Shown: one piece after another, positions 1 through 8,757 of the stretch
Numbering within the stretch: the stretch's first letter is position 1
Layout: every line of letters starts with the position of its first letter
Source: Bacteroidota bacterium
Lineage (GTDB): Bacteria > Bacteroidota > Bacteroidia > Bacteroidales > JAAUTT01
Assembly: GCA_021779665.1 (NCBI GenBank)
Contig: JAJYAG010000007.1
Coordinates: 1 to 64,000 of the forward strand
Reading direction: 5' to 3'
Length of the DNA: 64,000 nt
The notes under the pieces: model-generated
Told to the model about the DNA's origin: nothing
Seen by the model: the letters and a program-made list of their open reading frames with translations, nothing else
The model's database searches: none
Translations under genes and position numbers: made by a program

Positions 1-835
1 GCGGAACTTCCATTCCTGCTTCAACAGCTAATCTTTTGAGGGTTTGCATATGTTTTTGTCCATATTCGGCATACACGTTTCCTTTTTGGTTCACACCAAC
101 ACCAGCCTGAATAATTCTTTTATCGAGCCTGGCGGAAGTATAATCCCTGTCGGCTCCTTCGTAGGTAATCGCCCAGGGCGCGGCCGAATGCTGATATTCG
201 TTCTCGAGCTGAATGCCAACTATCGGACCGCCATCTTTAAAATAAAGGCCTTGCAGTTGTTTGCCAATTTGCTTGTATAGCTTCTCCACACAGGCCAGGT
301 AGACCGAATCGTTGGAGCGGACTTCGAAAGGCCTTCCATAAAGCCAGTCGGGCAAACCCCCGTTGCGCATTTCACCATGTGCAAAAGGCCCAATCCTGAC
401 AATAACATCCATGCCATTGACTTTGCACAACTCCACAAAATGCCGGAGGTTCAGATCCCCATCCCAGTTGAAAACCCCTTCTTTCCGTTCGTGCAGATTC
501 CAGAAAACATAAGTGGCCACTATCTTGATTCCACCCGCTTTCATTTTCCTGATTTCCGTGTCCCAATACTTGTTTGGAAAACGGGAATAATGAAATTCGC
601 CGATAACGGGAATGTAAGGACTGCCGTTGCGCTCAATATAAAAGTTATTTACATCGATGGATTCTCCTGTTTTGCTTTTTCCTCCAAGATCCAGATGGCC
701 TCTTTTTATGTTTGGCTTAACCTCTGAAACATTGATTTCATAAGTCTGCGCAAACGAAATCTTGCATGAAAGGAAGAAAAATATGCAAAATACACTAACC
801 CAATTAAAGGTCTTCCTGGAACTCTTCTCAGTCAT
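1..835 (-). CDS. GH35 beta-galactosidase-like glycoside hydrolase (partial, C-terminus outside window)
   Basis: The reading frame is open from an ATG at 835 to the left edge, giving the first 278 residues. Residues 1-30 form a signal peptide ending SFAQ. From about residue 78 the GH35 TIM barrel starts with GEFHYSRFP, continues through ATYVFWNLHE (about 107-116) and RIGPFAHGEMRNGG, and contains GIQLENEY, whose second Glu (about 213) aligns with the family's acid/base. GH35 enzymes cleave terminal beta-galactose or related residues from oligosaccharides, here probably in the periplasm or outside the cell. The start overlaps the end of the GH2 gene by 8 bases, so the two are translationally linked. 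The exact substrate is unknown and the nucleophile lies beyond the window. Confidence 0.9.
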   Translation of the reverse strand, partial: MTEKSSRKTFNWVSVFCIFFFLSCKISFAQTYEINVSEVKPNIKRGHLDLGGKSKTGESIDVNNFYIERNGSPYIPVIGEFHYSRFPNKYWDTEIRKMKAGGIKIVATYVFWNLHERKEGVFNWDGDLNLRHFVELCKVNGMDVIVRIGPFAHGEMRNGGLPDWLYGRPFEVRSNDSVYLACVEKLYKQIGKQLQGLYFKDGGPIVGIQLENEYQHSAAPWAITYEGADRDYTSARLDKRIIQAGVGVNQKGNVYAEYGQKHMQTLKRLAVEAGMEVP

Positions 836-3671
836 TGTTAAAAAAGCTTTTGATTTCATTTAATTCAACGCTCACAGCAGGATTGAACGAACTTCCGCTC
901 ATATAGCTTCTCAGACTATATAGCAACTGCCTGGCTTCAGGACGGGCCTGGCTATCGGTAAGCAGGTCGGCACCACAAACAAGCAGTTTTCCATTTCCTG
1001 CCTTAACTTCAAAGATTAACCCCAGAGGCCGGTTTGTGACCCAATCGTCGATAACGCGGACCACGGGTTTTAAATCTTTTGGTAATTCGGATAAGTTCAG
1101 GGCGTTGCAGTGACTCATAGCATCCCACCACTGCCAGTTGCTGTGGTAATCGGTTGGGAAAGCTGCCAATGCAGGATGATTGGGATTACAAAGAATGCCC
1201 AGTGTATGAGGCGGCTGTTTGTTTGTCCAGGCAGTATTCCAGAATATACTCGAGAAGCCAACGGCCACATTACCTCCTTTTTCGGGTTTGACACTGCCCT
1301 TTTTAACCGTTAGCAATACTTTTCCGCCTTTAGCCAAAATATCCTCAGCTTTAGAGTCTAATTTTTGCGTTATCAATATATCCGATCCGGCTTGTGGAAG
1401 GACGGCAGGATAAACCCATATATCCCAGATATTTTCGGCCGATCCAACGGTGACTGACAACTGAAGTTTTCCGGCTTCTTTTATGGAAGTCAATACCTGT
1501 TTGATTGTTCCGAGTTTTATACCATTTCCAAGGGGGATATCTTTTGTATCGAGTTGTCCTTCGAACAATGTTTTGCCGGTAATATCAGCCACCTTCCATT
1601 TGGGAGTGACGTTTGAGAGTGCCTTATCACCAAAGTGAGCCACTTCTAAAGGAATTGAAAGTGTATCGGTATTTGTGTAAACCATTTTTGGCAAACGCGC
1701 CAGGGGAACCGTAGCATTGCAGAACCGGCTGTATTCCTGTGGTGTGACATAACCCTTTTCTTTCCAGAATGGATTGAGTACGCCCACCAGCGCAGTACCC
1801 TGACCGGGAAAATCGTGCAGGTCGAGCAACTGGAAACCACCAAAACCGGGAGTACGAAGCGCAGCTTCAATATCGGCCTTGTAGCACAATGCCTGCAGCT
1901 TTCCCGAAGCCAGCAGAAAACTGTCGGCCAATGTTCCCATGCCATTTTCTTCAAGTGTTTCCCTGAATATTTCAAAATTCTTTGCTTTCAGAACCCCATC
2001 GTATTGGGCAATTTCTTTGAAATCGGGGTAAACACACCACTGCCCAATTTCGTGGCTCACCGTAGGTTTATTAAAAGTGGCTATCTGCGCGCTCCAGTCA
2101 TAATCGAAACGAGGCGGCTGGCTGTTGATAATGCTGTTTAACCCTTGTCCCCAGAGCTGAATTCGCGGATCGGAAGTGCTGTTAAAGTCCGATTCGGGAA
2201 TCAAGGGCCAGCCGGCACCGCTGGAATACAGCCGGCGATTGTCCCTGTTCTTCCAGTAAGTATCAAACTCGCCAAGCCATTTAACCTGGTTGGAGCCTGC
2301 CGGTTCGTTTCCATAAAGCAGGATGCAAAAGGAAGGATGATTGCCATATTCGGCGACCATGCGTTCACTTTCATCATAGATGAATTTGTCAACAGGTGCT
2401 CCGTAACCGATAGAGGCCCCCTGATTTGCCCACGACGGACCTTCCACATGAAGGTAAAAGCCTGCTCTGTCGGCTGCTTCGAAAGCTGCAGCGGGTGGAC
2501 ACCATGAATGAAAGCGGAAATGATTCAGTCCATGCGCTTTGGCAACCCTGTAAATCCTTCCCCACTCGGCAGTATCGGTGGGAGGATAACCGGTTTTGGG
2601 GAAAATGGCACATTCGAGCGTTCCGCGCAAAAAGGTGGGCCTGCCGTTAATCGAAAACTGCGTTCCATTGATTTTAAATTCGCGCATGCCGAATAAAACT
2701 TCTTTCCGGTCAGTTTCCTGCTCACTGCTTTCAAGGGTAACAACCAATTTGTATAAATCGGGATGAAATTCGCTCCACAATAACGGATTGTTCCCCATTG
2801 AATATTCAACATCAAGCGATGCCAAATCAGGATCAATGACTATATCCGTTTGAAAAGGTTCTAATTTCTCTACGGTTGCATTTTCAGGAATTGCCTGAAA
2901 TTTCAATGTACCCTTTACTTTTTTACCGGAGGTGTTTTTGAAAAATACTTTTACTCTGATTTCTTTATTCACCACATCCGGGTATACATCTACAAAAGCC
3001 AGATGAGCTGCCGGTCGGGCACGCAACTCCATTTTGCCGACGATCCCGTTCCAGTTACTTTGTGTGTGGTCGGAGATACTGTGCGAATTCTGTCCGACTT
3101 TGATGTCCTTCACCCTGTTATCCACACAAATGGTAATTACATGTTTGCCCGGTGTCAACAATGAAGTTAGATCGTAAATATGTGGGGCAACCAGGGAATT
3201 CTGCATCCCGGCTTCTTTATCATCAACCCAGATGCGGGTTTCCCAGTGGCAGCGTTCAAGGAAGAGCTGCACATTTTTACCTTCCCAGTTACCCGGAATA
3301 TCCACCGTTTTCTGGTACCAGGCAGCTCCCACATAATATTTCACCGGCTGCAACCAGAATGGAACCTTGATATTTCCCTCCTGACGATATTTTTCGTAAC
3401 GCGGGTCTTTAAACCACGAGCTATCCACAATTTGCCCTGTCCATGGGTTATTCACCACAATGTCGTTTCCTTTACCATTGGTAGTCATGGAGCCGGGAAG
3501 GGTTATCTTATCGTTTAAATTCAGCGAAAACCACTTTTCGCTTATACCCTTGTCGTTGGGATCAGCCTGAAATGCCCATTCGCCCGAGAGGTCGATGGTT
3601 GCTTTTTTGTTGCACCCCGTAAGACAAACGGATGCTATTATAACGAGCAGGGTAAATGTAATTTGCTTCAT
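828..3671 (-). CDS. GH2 family glycoside hydrolase lipoprotein
   Basis: This 947-residue protein has a lipoprotein signal (SVCLTGC, Cys20). It shows the GH2 order: a jelly-roll sugar-binding domain (about 25-215), an Ig-like domain (about 215-325), then a TIM barrel. LLYGNEPAGS places the acid/base Glu at about 456, and VSHEIGQW places a candidate nucleophile at about 541. The remaining 350 residues are accessory beta domains. GH2 includes beta-galactosidases, glucuronidases and mannosidases; the sequence alone does not choose between them. It sits 10 bases downstream of the MFS transporter and overlaps the GH35 gene, so the three form one operon for import and breakdown of a glycan. No SusC/SusD pair is seen beside it. 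Confidence 0.88.
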   Translation of the reverse strand: MKQITFTLLVIIASVCLTGCNKKATIDLSGEWAFQADPNDKGISEKWFSLNLNDKITLPGSMTTNGKGNDIVVNNPWTGQIVDSSWFKDPRYEKYRQEGNIKVPFWLQPVKYYVGAAWYQKTVDIPGNWEGKNVQLFLERCHWETRIWVDDKEAGMQNSLVAPHIYDLTSLLTPGKHVITICVDNRVKDIKVGQNSHSISDHTQSNWNGIVGKMELRARPAAHLAFVDVYPDVVNKEIRVKVFFKNTSGKKVKGTLKFQAIPENATVEKLEPFQTDIVIDPDLASLDVEYSMGNNPLLWSEFHPDLYKLVVTLESSEQETDRKEVLFGMREFKINGTQFSINGRPTFLRGTLECAIFPKTGYPPTDTAEWGRIYRVAKAHGLNHFRFHSWCPPAAAFEAADRAGFYLHVEGPSWANQGASIGYGAPVDKFIYDESERMVAEYGNHPSFCILLYGNEPAGSNQVKWLGEFDTYWKNRDNRRLYSSGAGWPLIPESDFNSTSDPRIQLWGQGLNSIINSQPPRFDYDWSAQIATFNKPTVSHEIGQWCVYPDFKEIAQYDGVLKAKNFEIFRETLEENGMGTLADSFLLASGKLQALCYKADIEAALRTPGFGGFQLLDLHDFPGQGTALVGVLNPFWKEKGYVTPQEYSRFCNATVPLARLPKMVYTNTDTLSIPLEVAHFGDKALSNVTPKWKVADITGKTLFEGQLDTKDIPLGNGIKLGTIKQVLTSIKEAGKLQLSVTVGSAENIWDIWVYPAVLPQAGSDILITQKLDSKAEDILAKGGKVLLTVKKGSVKPEKGGNVAVGFSSIFWNTAWTNKQPPHTLGILCNPNHPALAAFPTDYHSNWQWWDAMSHCNALNLSELPKDLKPVVRVIDDWVTNRPLGLIFEVKAGNGKLLVCGADLLTDSQARPEARQLLYSLRSYMSGSSFNPAVSVELNEIKSFFNND

Positions 3672-3681
3672 AGTAAATTAT

Positions 3682-5016
3682 TTAATGACGGGTTACAAAT
3701 TCGTTTTCAATATCTTCGAGCGATTTGCCTTTGGTTTCCTTCACCTTGAGATAAATAAAAATAAAACCAAGAACACAAATCACTGAATATCCCCAGAACG
3801 CCATGGCATCGCCAAATTTCTTCTCGATAATAGGGAAGGTGAATACAAGCACAAAATAAGCTAACCAAAGGCTCAGCACGGCAATGGAAGTGGCCACACC
3901 GCGAACGCTGTTTGGGAAAATTTCGGAAATAAGCACCCAGGTAAGTGGGGCCAGCGACATGGCATAAACCCCGATGGCCAGGATAATGAAAGTTGCCAGA
4001 CCCTGGGCTGTTCCGGTATAAAGCAGCGCGCCGATCATCACATATAAAACAGCCAGTCCTCCGGCACCAATCAGCATCAAAGGGCGGCGTCCCCATTTAT
4101 CCACCAGTGACATGGCAACTAATGTGAAGACCAAATTGGCAAGACTGATCCATACGGCCTGCAATAATTGCTCACTCTTACTTGCGCCAATGCTGCTGAA
4201 AATATTGGTGGTGTAGTTAAATACTACGTTTATGCCGCAAAATTGCTGGAAAACTGCCAGGCCAATCCCAATAAGCACAATGGGATAAATTGCTTTTTGG
4301 AACAGGTGGATATAATTTGTTTTAACTTCTCCATGCACTGTTTTCCTGATAGCAGCAACGGTTTCGTTCACGAAGCCCGGCGAGCCAATCCGGCCAAGCA
4401 CCTTTCTTGTCTCGTCTTCACGACCGGCACGCAACAACCAGCGCGGACTTTCGGGCAGAAAAAATACTCCTGCCAGGAACAAAAAGGAAGGAACCATACC
4501 CAAGCCGAACATCCATCGCCATGCATCAGGACCGGAGTCGCGAAGGAGGAAATTTTCAAGATGCGTAATAACCTGACCCAAAACAATGGTTAATTGATTG
4601 ATGGCCACCATACGGCCGCGCACTTCGGCAGGGGAAATCTCGGCAATATACATGGGCGAAAGCATGGATGCCATTCCCACGCCAATTCCTGCAGCAAAAC
4701 GCGATGCAATAAAAAAGGAAAGAGAAGGCGAAAACGCCATGGCCAGCGACGAAACGAAAAAGATAGCAGCGGCAGCCATCAGGCCGGGTTTACGGCCATA
4801 CTTATCAGCTAAACCACCTGCAATCAGGCATCCCAAAACACACCCCAGGGCCAGAGAACCTGTTGTAAATCCTTCCCAGTATTCGTTCAATCCAAACTGT
4901 TCTCTTAAGAAAGGGAGTCCTCCTGTGATTACGGCAAAATCGAACCCGAACAGATAACCACCCATGGCCGAAACCAGGGAGATGCCAATTAAAAATTTCC
5001 AGTTGTATTTACTCAT
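3682..5016 (-). CDS. MFS sugar porter (sugar:H+ symporter)
   Basis: The 444-residue protein has twelve predicted hydrophobic segments and sugar-porter signatures: GGYLFGFDFAVITGG in the first helix, DKYGRKPG between helices 2 and 3, PESPRWLL before the central loop, and DKWGRRPLM as the mirrored loop motif in the second half. This places it in the XylE/GalP/GLUT branch of the major facilitator superfamily, which carries monosaccharides across the inner membrane. It is the first gene of the GH2-GH35 operon and presumably imports the sugar that they release. The operon is divergent from the AraC regulator that starts at 5131. The specific sugar is not deducible. Confidence 0.9.
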   Translation of the reverse strand: MSKYNWKFLIGISLVSAMGGYLFGFDFAVITGGLPFLREQFGLNEYWEGFTTGSLALGCVLGCLIAGGLADKYGRKPGLMAAAAIFFVSSLAMAFSPSLSFFIASRFAAGIGVGMASMLSPMYIAEISPAEVRGRMVAINQLTIVLGQVITHLENFLLRDSGPDAWRWMFGLGMVPSFLFLAGVFFLPESPRWLLRAGREDETRKVLGRIGSPGFVNETVAAIRKTVHGEVKTNYIHLFQKAIYPIVLIGIGLAVFQQFCGINVVFNYTTNIFSSIGASKSEQLLQAVWISLANLVFTLVAMSLVDKWGRRPLMLIGAGGLAVLYVMIGALLYTGTAQGLATFIILAIGVYAMSLAPLTWVLISEIFPNSVRGVATSIAVLSLWLAYFVLVFTFPIIEKKFGDAMAFWGYSVICVLGFIFIYLKVKETKGKSLEDIENEFVTRH

Positions 5017-5080
5017 TAGTTAGTGGTAAAAATTAAAACGAAAATACAAACACTCTTTCCTTTGGTAAATGGATTAATTA

Positions 5081-5111
5081 TTGAATTACATGCACTATTT
5101 TATTATTTTTG
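5081..5111 (+). promoter_or_regulatory. Bacteroidota-type promoter of the AraC regulator gene
   Basis: TTG at 5081-5083 is followed after 20 bases by TATTTTTG at 5104-5111, matching the known Bacteroidota consensus (TTTG, 19-21 bases, TAnnTTTG). The gene's ATG is 19 bases downstream. The same 114-base gap must hold the divergent promoter of the MFS-GH2-GH35 operon, so it is a likely regulator binding site. Confidence 0.6.
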
Positions 5112-5130
5112 AAACAAAACTCAGATAACA

Positions 5131-6009
5131 ATGCGCAAACGCGATGGATTTAACAATCAGCTTGCAATAGTATTGCCTCCGCATATTCAAACCGAATTGA
5201 AAGAAAATCCATTGACAAAATTACTATTCGTTACCGATATTGGATTTTATCCGTCCGCAATGTATCATTACCGGGAAAGAGCCGAGGGGTGTGAACAAAA
5301 TATTCTTATTTTCTGCACCGATGGAAACGGTTGGATTGAAGCCAACGGATCAGTCAAAAAGATAAACAAGGACACGTTCCTGATTATTCCTGCCGGCCTG
5401 CGCCATAAATATGGGGCCGACAATTCCAGTCCATGGACTATTTACTGGTTTCATTTCACCGGCTTACAAGCTGCCGGTTTTTGCAGCGACAGTTTGACTG
5501 TTTTCAACATAAACAGTGGCGAAAACACACGAAACGACCGCCGTATAAGACTTTTCGAAGAAATATACCAAACCCTTTCCATGGGTTATAGCAAGGAAAA
5601 TCTGGAATATTCGTCCATTTGCCTCTGGTATTTGCTGGGATCGTTCAATTATCTTCCACAGTTTGAACGCATGCGCACTTTTCAGCAAACCGATGTAATC
5701 GAAAAAAGCATCCTTTACATGCATGAGCATCTGAAGGAAAACATTAACCTTCAGGATCTGGCAACCCACTGTGGTTATTCTACATCCCACTTTTCGGCTA
5801 TCTTCCGAAAAAAAACCACCCGCTCACCCATAGAGTATTTTCTCGACCTGAAGATGCAAAACGCCTGTCAGCAGCTCGACTTCACCAATAAAAGAATAAA
5901 GGAGATTGCTACAGACCTTGCCTTTGGCGACCAGTTTTATTTTTCGCGGCTATTTAAGCGAATTATTGGAGTTTCACCGGTGGAATACAGAAATAAGAAG
6001 AAGGGATAG
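5131..6009 (+). CDS. AraC-family transcriptional regulator
   Basis: The 292-residue protein has an N-terminal cupin-type effector-binding domain of the AraC type (about 30-165; note DTFLIIPAGLRHKY) and a C-terminal double helix-turn-helix (about 190-290) with NLQDLATHCGYSTSHFSAIF and IKEIATDLAFGDQFYFSRLF followed by GVSPVEYR, all typical AraC/XylS signatures. It is transcribed divergently from the MFS-GH2-GH35 operon, so by position it probably senses the imported sugar and activates that operon. The promoter at 5081-5111 supports the chosen ATG. Confidence 0.9.
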   Translation: MRKRDGFNNQLAIVLPPHIQTELKENPLTKLLFVTDIGFYPSAMYHYRERAEGCEQNILIFCTDGNGWIEANGSVKKINKDTFLIIPAGLRHKYGADNSSPWTIYWFHFTGLQAAGFCSDSLTVFNINSGENTRNDRRIRLFEEIYQTLSMGYSKENLEYSSICLWYLLGSFNYLPQFERMRTFQQTDVIEKSILYMHEHLKENINLQDLATHCGYSTSHFSAIFRKKTTRSPIEYFLDLKMQNACQQLDFTNKRIKEIATDLAFGDQFYFSRLFKRIIGVSPVEYRNKKKG

Positions 6010-6100
6010 ACTTTGGTTATTATTTACCGTGAGTGCGATCTAGGAATTTATTTAATACAATTCTAATTCTACTTTGAAAGATTAGTAAAAAATATAATTT

Positions 6101-6117
6101 GCCACTAATTCACTAAT
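6101..6117 (+). repeat. Left flanking repeat of the GxxExxY gene
   Basis: The 17-mer gccactaattcactaat matches the reverse complement of 6536-6552 (gccacgaatgcacgaat) at 14 of 17 positions. The three differences are all T versus G at matching places in the repeated unit. The pair therefore brackets the GxxExxY gene as imperfect inverted repeats. Confidence 0.6.
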
Positions 6118-6124
6118 AAAAAAT

Positions 6125-6499
6125 ATGAGTGAAATTTTGTATAAAGAAGAAAGCTACCGGATAATTGGAATATGTATGGATGTACATAATAATTTAGGAC
6201 CTGGGTTTCTTGAAATTGTCTACAAAGATGCATTGGAATATGAATTTCGTAAAGCTGACATTTTTTTTGAAAGAGAGAAAGAATATCCGGTAAAATACAA
6301 GGAGATATTTCTTCCTCATAAATTCTACGCTGTTTTTGTAGTTTTTAACAAAATTATACTGGAAATAAAGGCTGTTTCGGGAATGGACGATGCATTTACA
6401 GCTCTGGCTATCAATTATCTTACTGTTTCACAAAATAAACTGGCTCTTATAGTTAATTTTGGTGAACTTAAATTGAATTATAAACGAATTATTAAATAA
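6125..6499 (+). CDS. GxxExxY protein
   Basis: This 124-residue protein carries the family-defining motif GPGFLEIVY (about 25-33) within a small alpha/beta fold. The family is thought to be distantly related to PD-(D/E)XK nucleases, and its function is unknown. The length matches the family's usual 120-130 residues. GxxExxY genes are common as isolated, scattered copies in Bacteroidota. This one stands alone between inverted repeats and is followed directly by a strong hairpin, which fits a small self-contained or transferable unit, though that is inference. Confidence 0.8.
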   Translation: MSEILYKEESYRIIGICMDVHNNLGPGFLEIVYKDALEYEFRKADIFFEREKEYPVKYKEIFLPHKFYAVFVVFNKIILEIKAVSGMDDAFTALAINYLTVSQNKLALIVNFGELKLNYKRIIK

Positions 6500-6500
6500 T

Positions 6501-6560
6501 CACGAATCGAATAATTTATTCTTTTTGAATAAATTATTCGTGCATTCGTGGCTATTTTTT
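6501..6560 (+). terminator. Hairpin terminator and right flanking repeat after the GxxExxY gene
   Basis: The perfect 14-base stem cgaataatttattc (6508-6521) pairs with 6527-6540 around a TTTTT loop. An outer arm, cacgaat (6501-6507) with attcgtg (6544-6550), extends it, and a T-run follows at 6555-6560. It begins one base after the stop codon. The right flanking repeat (6536-6552) is part of this structure. Confidence 0.75.
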
Positions 6561-6885
6561 ATTTAAATATAAATGTGTCAAAGTAGAACTAATAAGATAA
6601 TAAGGTTATAAGCCATTTGATGCCTTTTGTACTAAGCTTAAAATACAATCAGAAATAAGGTTTTCTAAAAAGAACCTTATTTTGCATTTCATCAACCTTA
6701 GTAGAACAGATATACGCGCCGTATTAACGTTATTTCCGGCGTTTAATAAATATATTCAGTTCGGACTCATGTTACTTAAGAGTATTGTTCCCATTTTGTA
6801 TAAATAAACATTCAAAAAGTATATTGATTATTGTTGGTTGAGTAAGTAATTTTAATGCTTAAACTTTCCTTTAAAATTTACAGGT
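6561..6885. other. Intergenic region with a second hairpin
   Basis: No gene was recognised here. A perfect 10-base stem (6653-6662 with 6673-6682) with a 10-base loop ends in a short T-rich stretch and could act as a second terminator or a leader structure for the aldolase gene. The rest is AT-rich and presumably holds the promoter of the gene at 6886. Confidence 0.5.
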
Positions 6886-8211
6886 ATGTCTTCAGTTCTG
6901 GATATAAAGTTAATGCACCCCCGTGATCAGATTGTGTTGGTAATTAGCCGGATTTATAATCGCGGACTTACTACAACTTCTGGCGGAAATATTTCCATTA
7001 TCGACGAAAGTGGTGATATTTGGGTAACTCCTTCAGGGGTTGATAAGGGAACACTTCAACCCTCTGACATCATCTGTGTTAAACACGATGGCACAATTGT
7101 CGGAAAACATAACCCTTCCTCTGAATTTCCATTTCATAAAGCCATATATCAGAAAAGGCCTGATATTAAGGCTATCATACACGCACATCCCCCTGCCCTT
7201 GTTTCTTTTAGCATTGTCCGCGAAATTCCTAATACAAATATTGTTTCGCAGGCGCGGCATGTCTGCGGACCGATCGGATACGCTCCTTATGCCCTTCCCG
7301 GAAGCGAGGATTTGGGAAAGATAATTTCAGAAGAATTTGAAAAAGGTTACCTGGCCATCATCATGGAAAATCATGGAACCGTTATCGGGGGAACCGATCT
7401 CGTAAACGCGTTCCAACGGTTTGAAGCTTTGGAATTCTGCGCACGAACCATTCTTTATGGAAAAACCATTGGTAATCCTGTATTTCTCACGGATGCTCAG
7501 ATCTATGCTTTCGATTCGCAAATACCACAGCCATTTCCCGAAATGGAAACTGTTAGCTATCCGTCGGACGAAAGGGAGAAGAGAGCCGAGATTTGCAACA
7601 TTGTTCATCGTGCCTGCAATCAGGGGTTAATGATAAGCTCATATGGAACGGTTTCTGCACGCTGGCGCGATAACGACTTTTTAATTACACCCACCAATGT
7701 CGCCCGATGGGATCTGGAACCAGGCGATATTGTCCAGATTAAAGGAGGACAAAGAGAACCAGGCAAAATTCCTAGTCGCGCTACCTGGTTACACCAGGAA
7801 ATTTACCGGAATAATCCCCATGTTAATTCTATTATATTTACACAACCCCCGTATTTAATGGCTTTCGGGGTTACACAGGCACTTTTTGACGTGCGAACCA
7901 TCCCCGAAAGCTGGATTTTCCTTCAGGATGTTCCTTCACTGCCTTTTGGAACTCATTTTATGGGAAATAAGGAAATTCTGGAATTGATTTCATCAGGCGT
8001 TTCGGCATTGTTGATTCAGAATGACGCCTTTATGGTTGCCGGCGATAAATTAATTCAGACGTTCGACAGACTCGAAGTTGCAGAATTCAGCGCAAAGTCA
8101 TTGGTGATGAGCGCTCCTATTGGCGAACTGAAGCCTATAAACGATAAACAGGTGGAAGAACTTAAAATTGCTTTTAAGAAAATGATACCTGAAAGAAAAA
8201 TTAAAAAATGA
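6886..8211 (+). CDS. Tandem class II aldolase/adducin-domain protein
   Basis: The 441-residue protein holds two class II aldolase domains. The N-terminal copy (about 8-215) has the expected features: TSGGNIS, the catalytic Glu in SSEFPFH (about 80), zinc ligands in HAHPP (about 99 and 101) and a third His in ENHGT. The C-terminal copy (about 225-435) keeps the fold pattern (SSYGTVSARW, FLITPTNVARWDLEPGD, LHQEIYRNNP), but the Glu motif is PSRAT, HAHPP is FTQPP, and ENHG is QNDAF, so it cannot bind zinc in the usual way. Family members cleave fuculose- or rhamnulose-1-phosphate, or epimerise ribulose-5-phosphate. Given the rhamnose cluster nearby without an aldolase, this is a possible rhamnulose-1-phosphate aldolase, but that is inference. 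Confidence 0.85.
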   Translation: MSSVLDIKLMHPRDQIVLVISRIYNRGLTTTSGGNISIIDESGDIWVTPSGVDKGTLQPSDIICVKHDGTIVGKHNPSSEFPFHKAIYQKRPDIKAIIHAHPPALVSFSIVREIPNTNIVSQARHVCGPIGYAPYALPGSEDLGKIISEEFEKGYLAIIMENHGTVIGGTDLVNAFQRFEALEFCARTILYGKTIGNPVFLTDAQIYAFDSQIPQPFPEMETVSYPSDEREKRAEICNIVHRACNQGLMISSYGTVSARWRDNDFLITPTNVARWDLEPGDIVQIKGGQREPGKIPSRATWLHQEIYRNNPHVNSIIFTQPPYLMAFGVTQALFDVRTIPESWIFLQDVPSLPFGTHFMGNKEILELISSGVSALLIQNDAFMVAGDKLIQTFDRLEVAEFSAKSLVMSAPIGELKPINDKQVEELKIAFKKMIPERKIKK

Positions 8212-8757
8212 AGTGAATAGATCCCTCAAAGGATTCCTCATTCCACTACGTTCCATTACCAGGACAGATTTGGGGCAAGGATCGTAAATATTGGGTATAG
8301 CTATTGCGACGATGTTGACATGGTTTCTTTGCCCAAATGTTTTTCGCGTCGCTGAAATATATTCTTGAATCTAATCCGGGGGTTACACTTCGTTTCACCC
8401 CCGGCTACAAAACTGAAACACCTACGGCGTTTTAACAGCCGTCATCAGTCCATTATGCCCCATTTTTCTGGGGCGGGGTCTACCAATGACAAATTTCTGT
8501 GGCAAGCTGTTTATGAGGTGTTTAAATTACGCTCAAGTATGCCAGAAATGGCTAATTTTCGGGACCTCCCTTCAGAAAATGGTGTTAAGAAAACATGTGA
8601 GGATCAGTAACGAGAGGTGCTGGTGGCTATCGGCATGAGCGGTTATAAAGGTCAAAATTCATAGAGCCTATGAAGCTAAAACCTTAATACCTTTCAAAAC
8701 TGGCACTCCATAGCGGTTTATCCTGCAGTATATGATAAACTCGATTCTGCAACATGC
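8212..8757. other. Gene-free region with a palindromic repeat remnant
   Basis: No convincing gene is present. A hairpin at 8376-8404 (ccgggggt paired with acccccgg around a loop containing acacttcgtttc) looks like the dispersed palindromic repeats of Bacteroidota. The 81-codon frame at 8365-8610 runs across this hairpin and has no recognisable features. The region may be a decayed insertion. Confidence 0.45.

Noticed and set aside
8365-8610. 81-codon frame in the gap after the aldolase gene
   Set aside because: It starts in a palindromic repeat and shows no recognisable domain; treated as intergenic.
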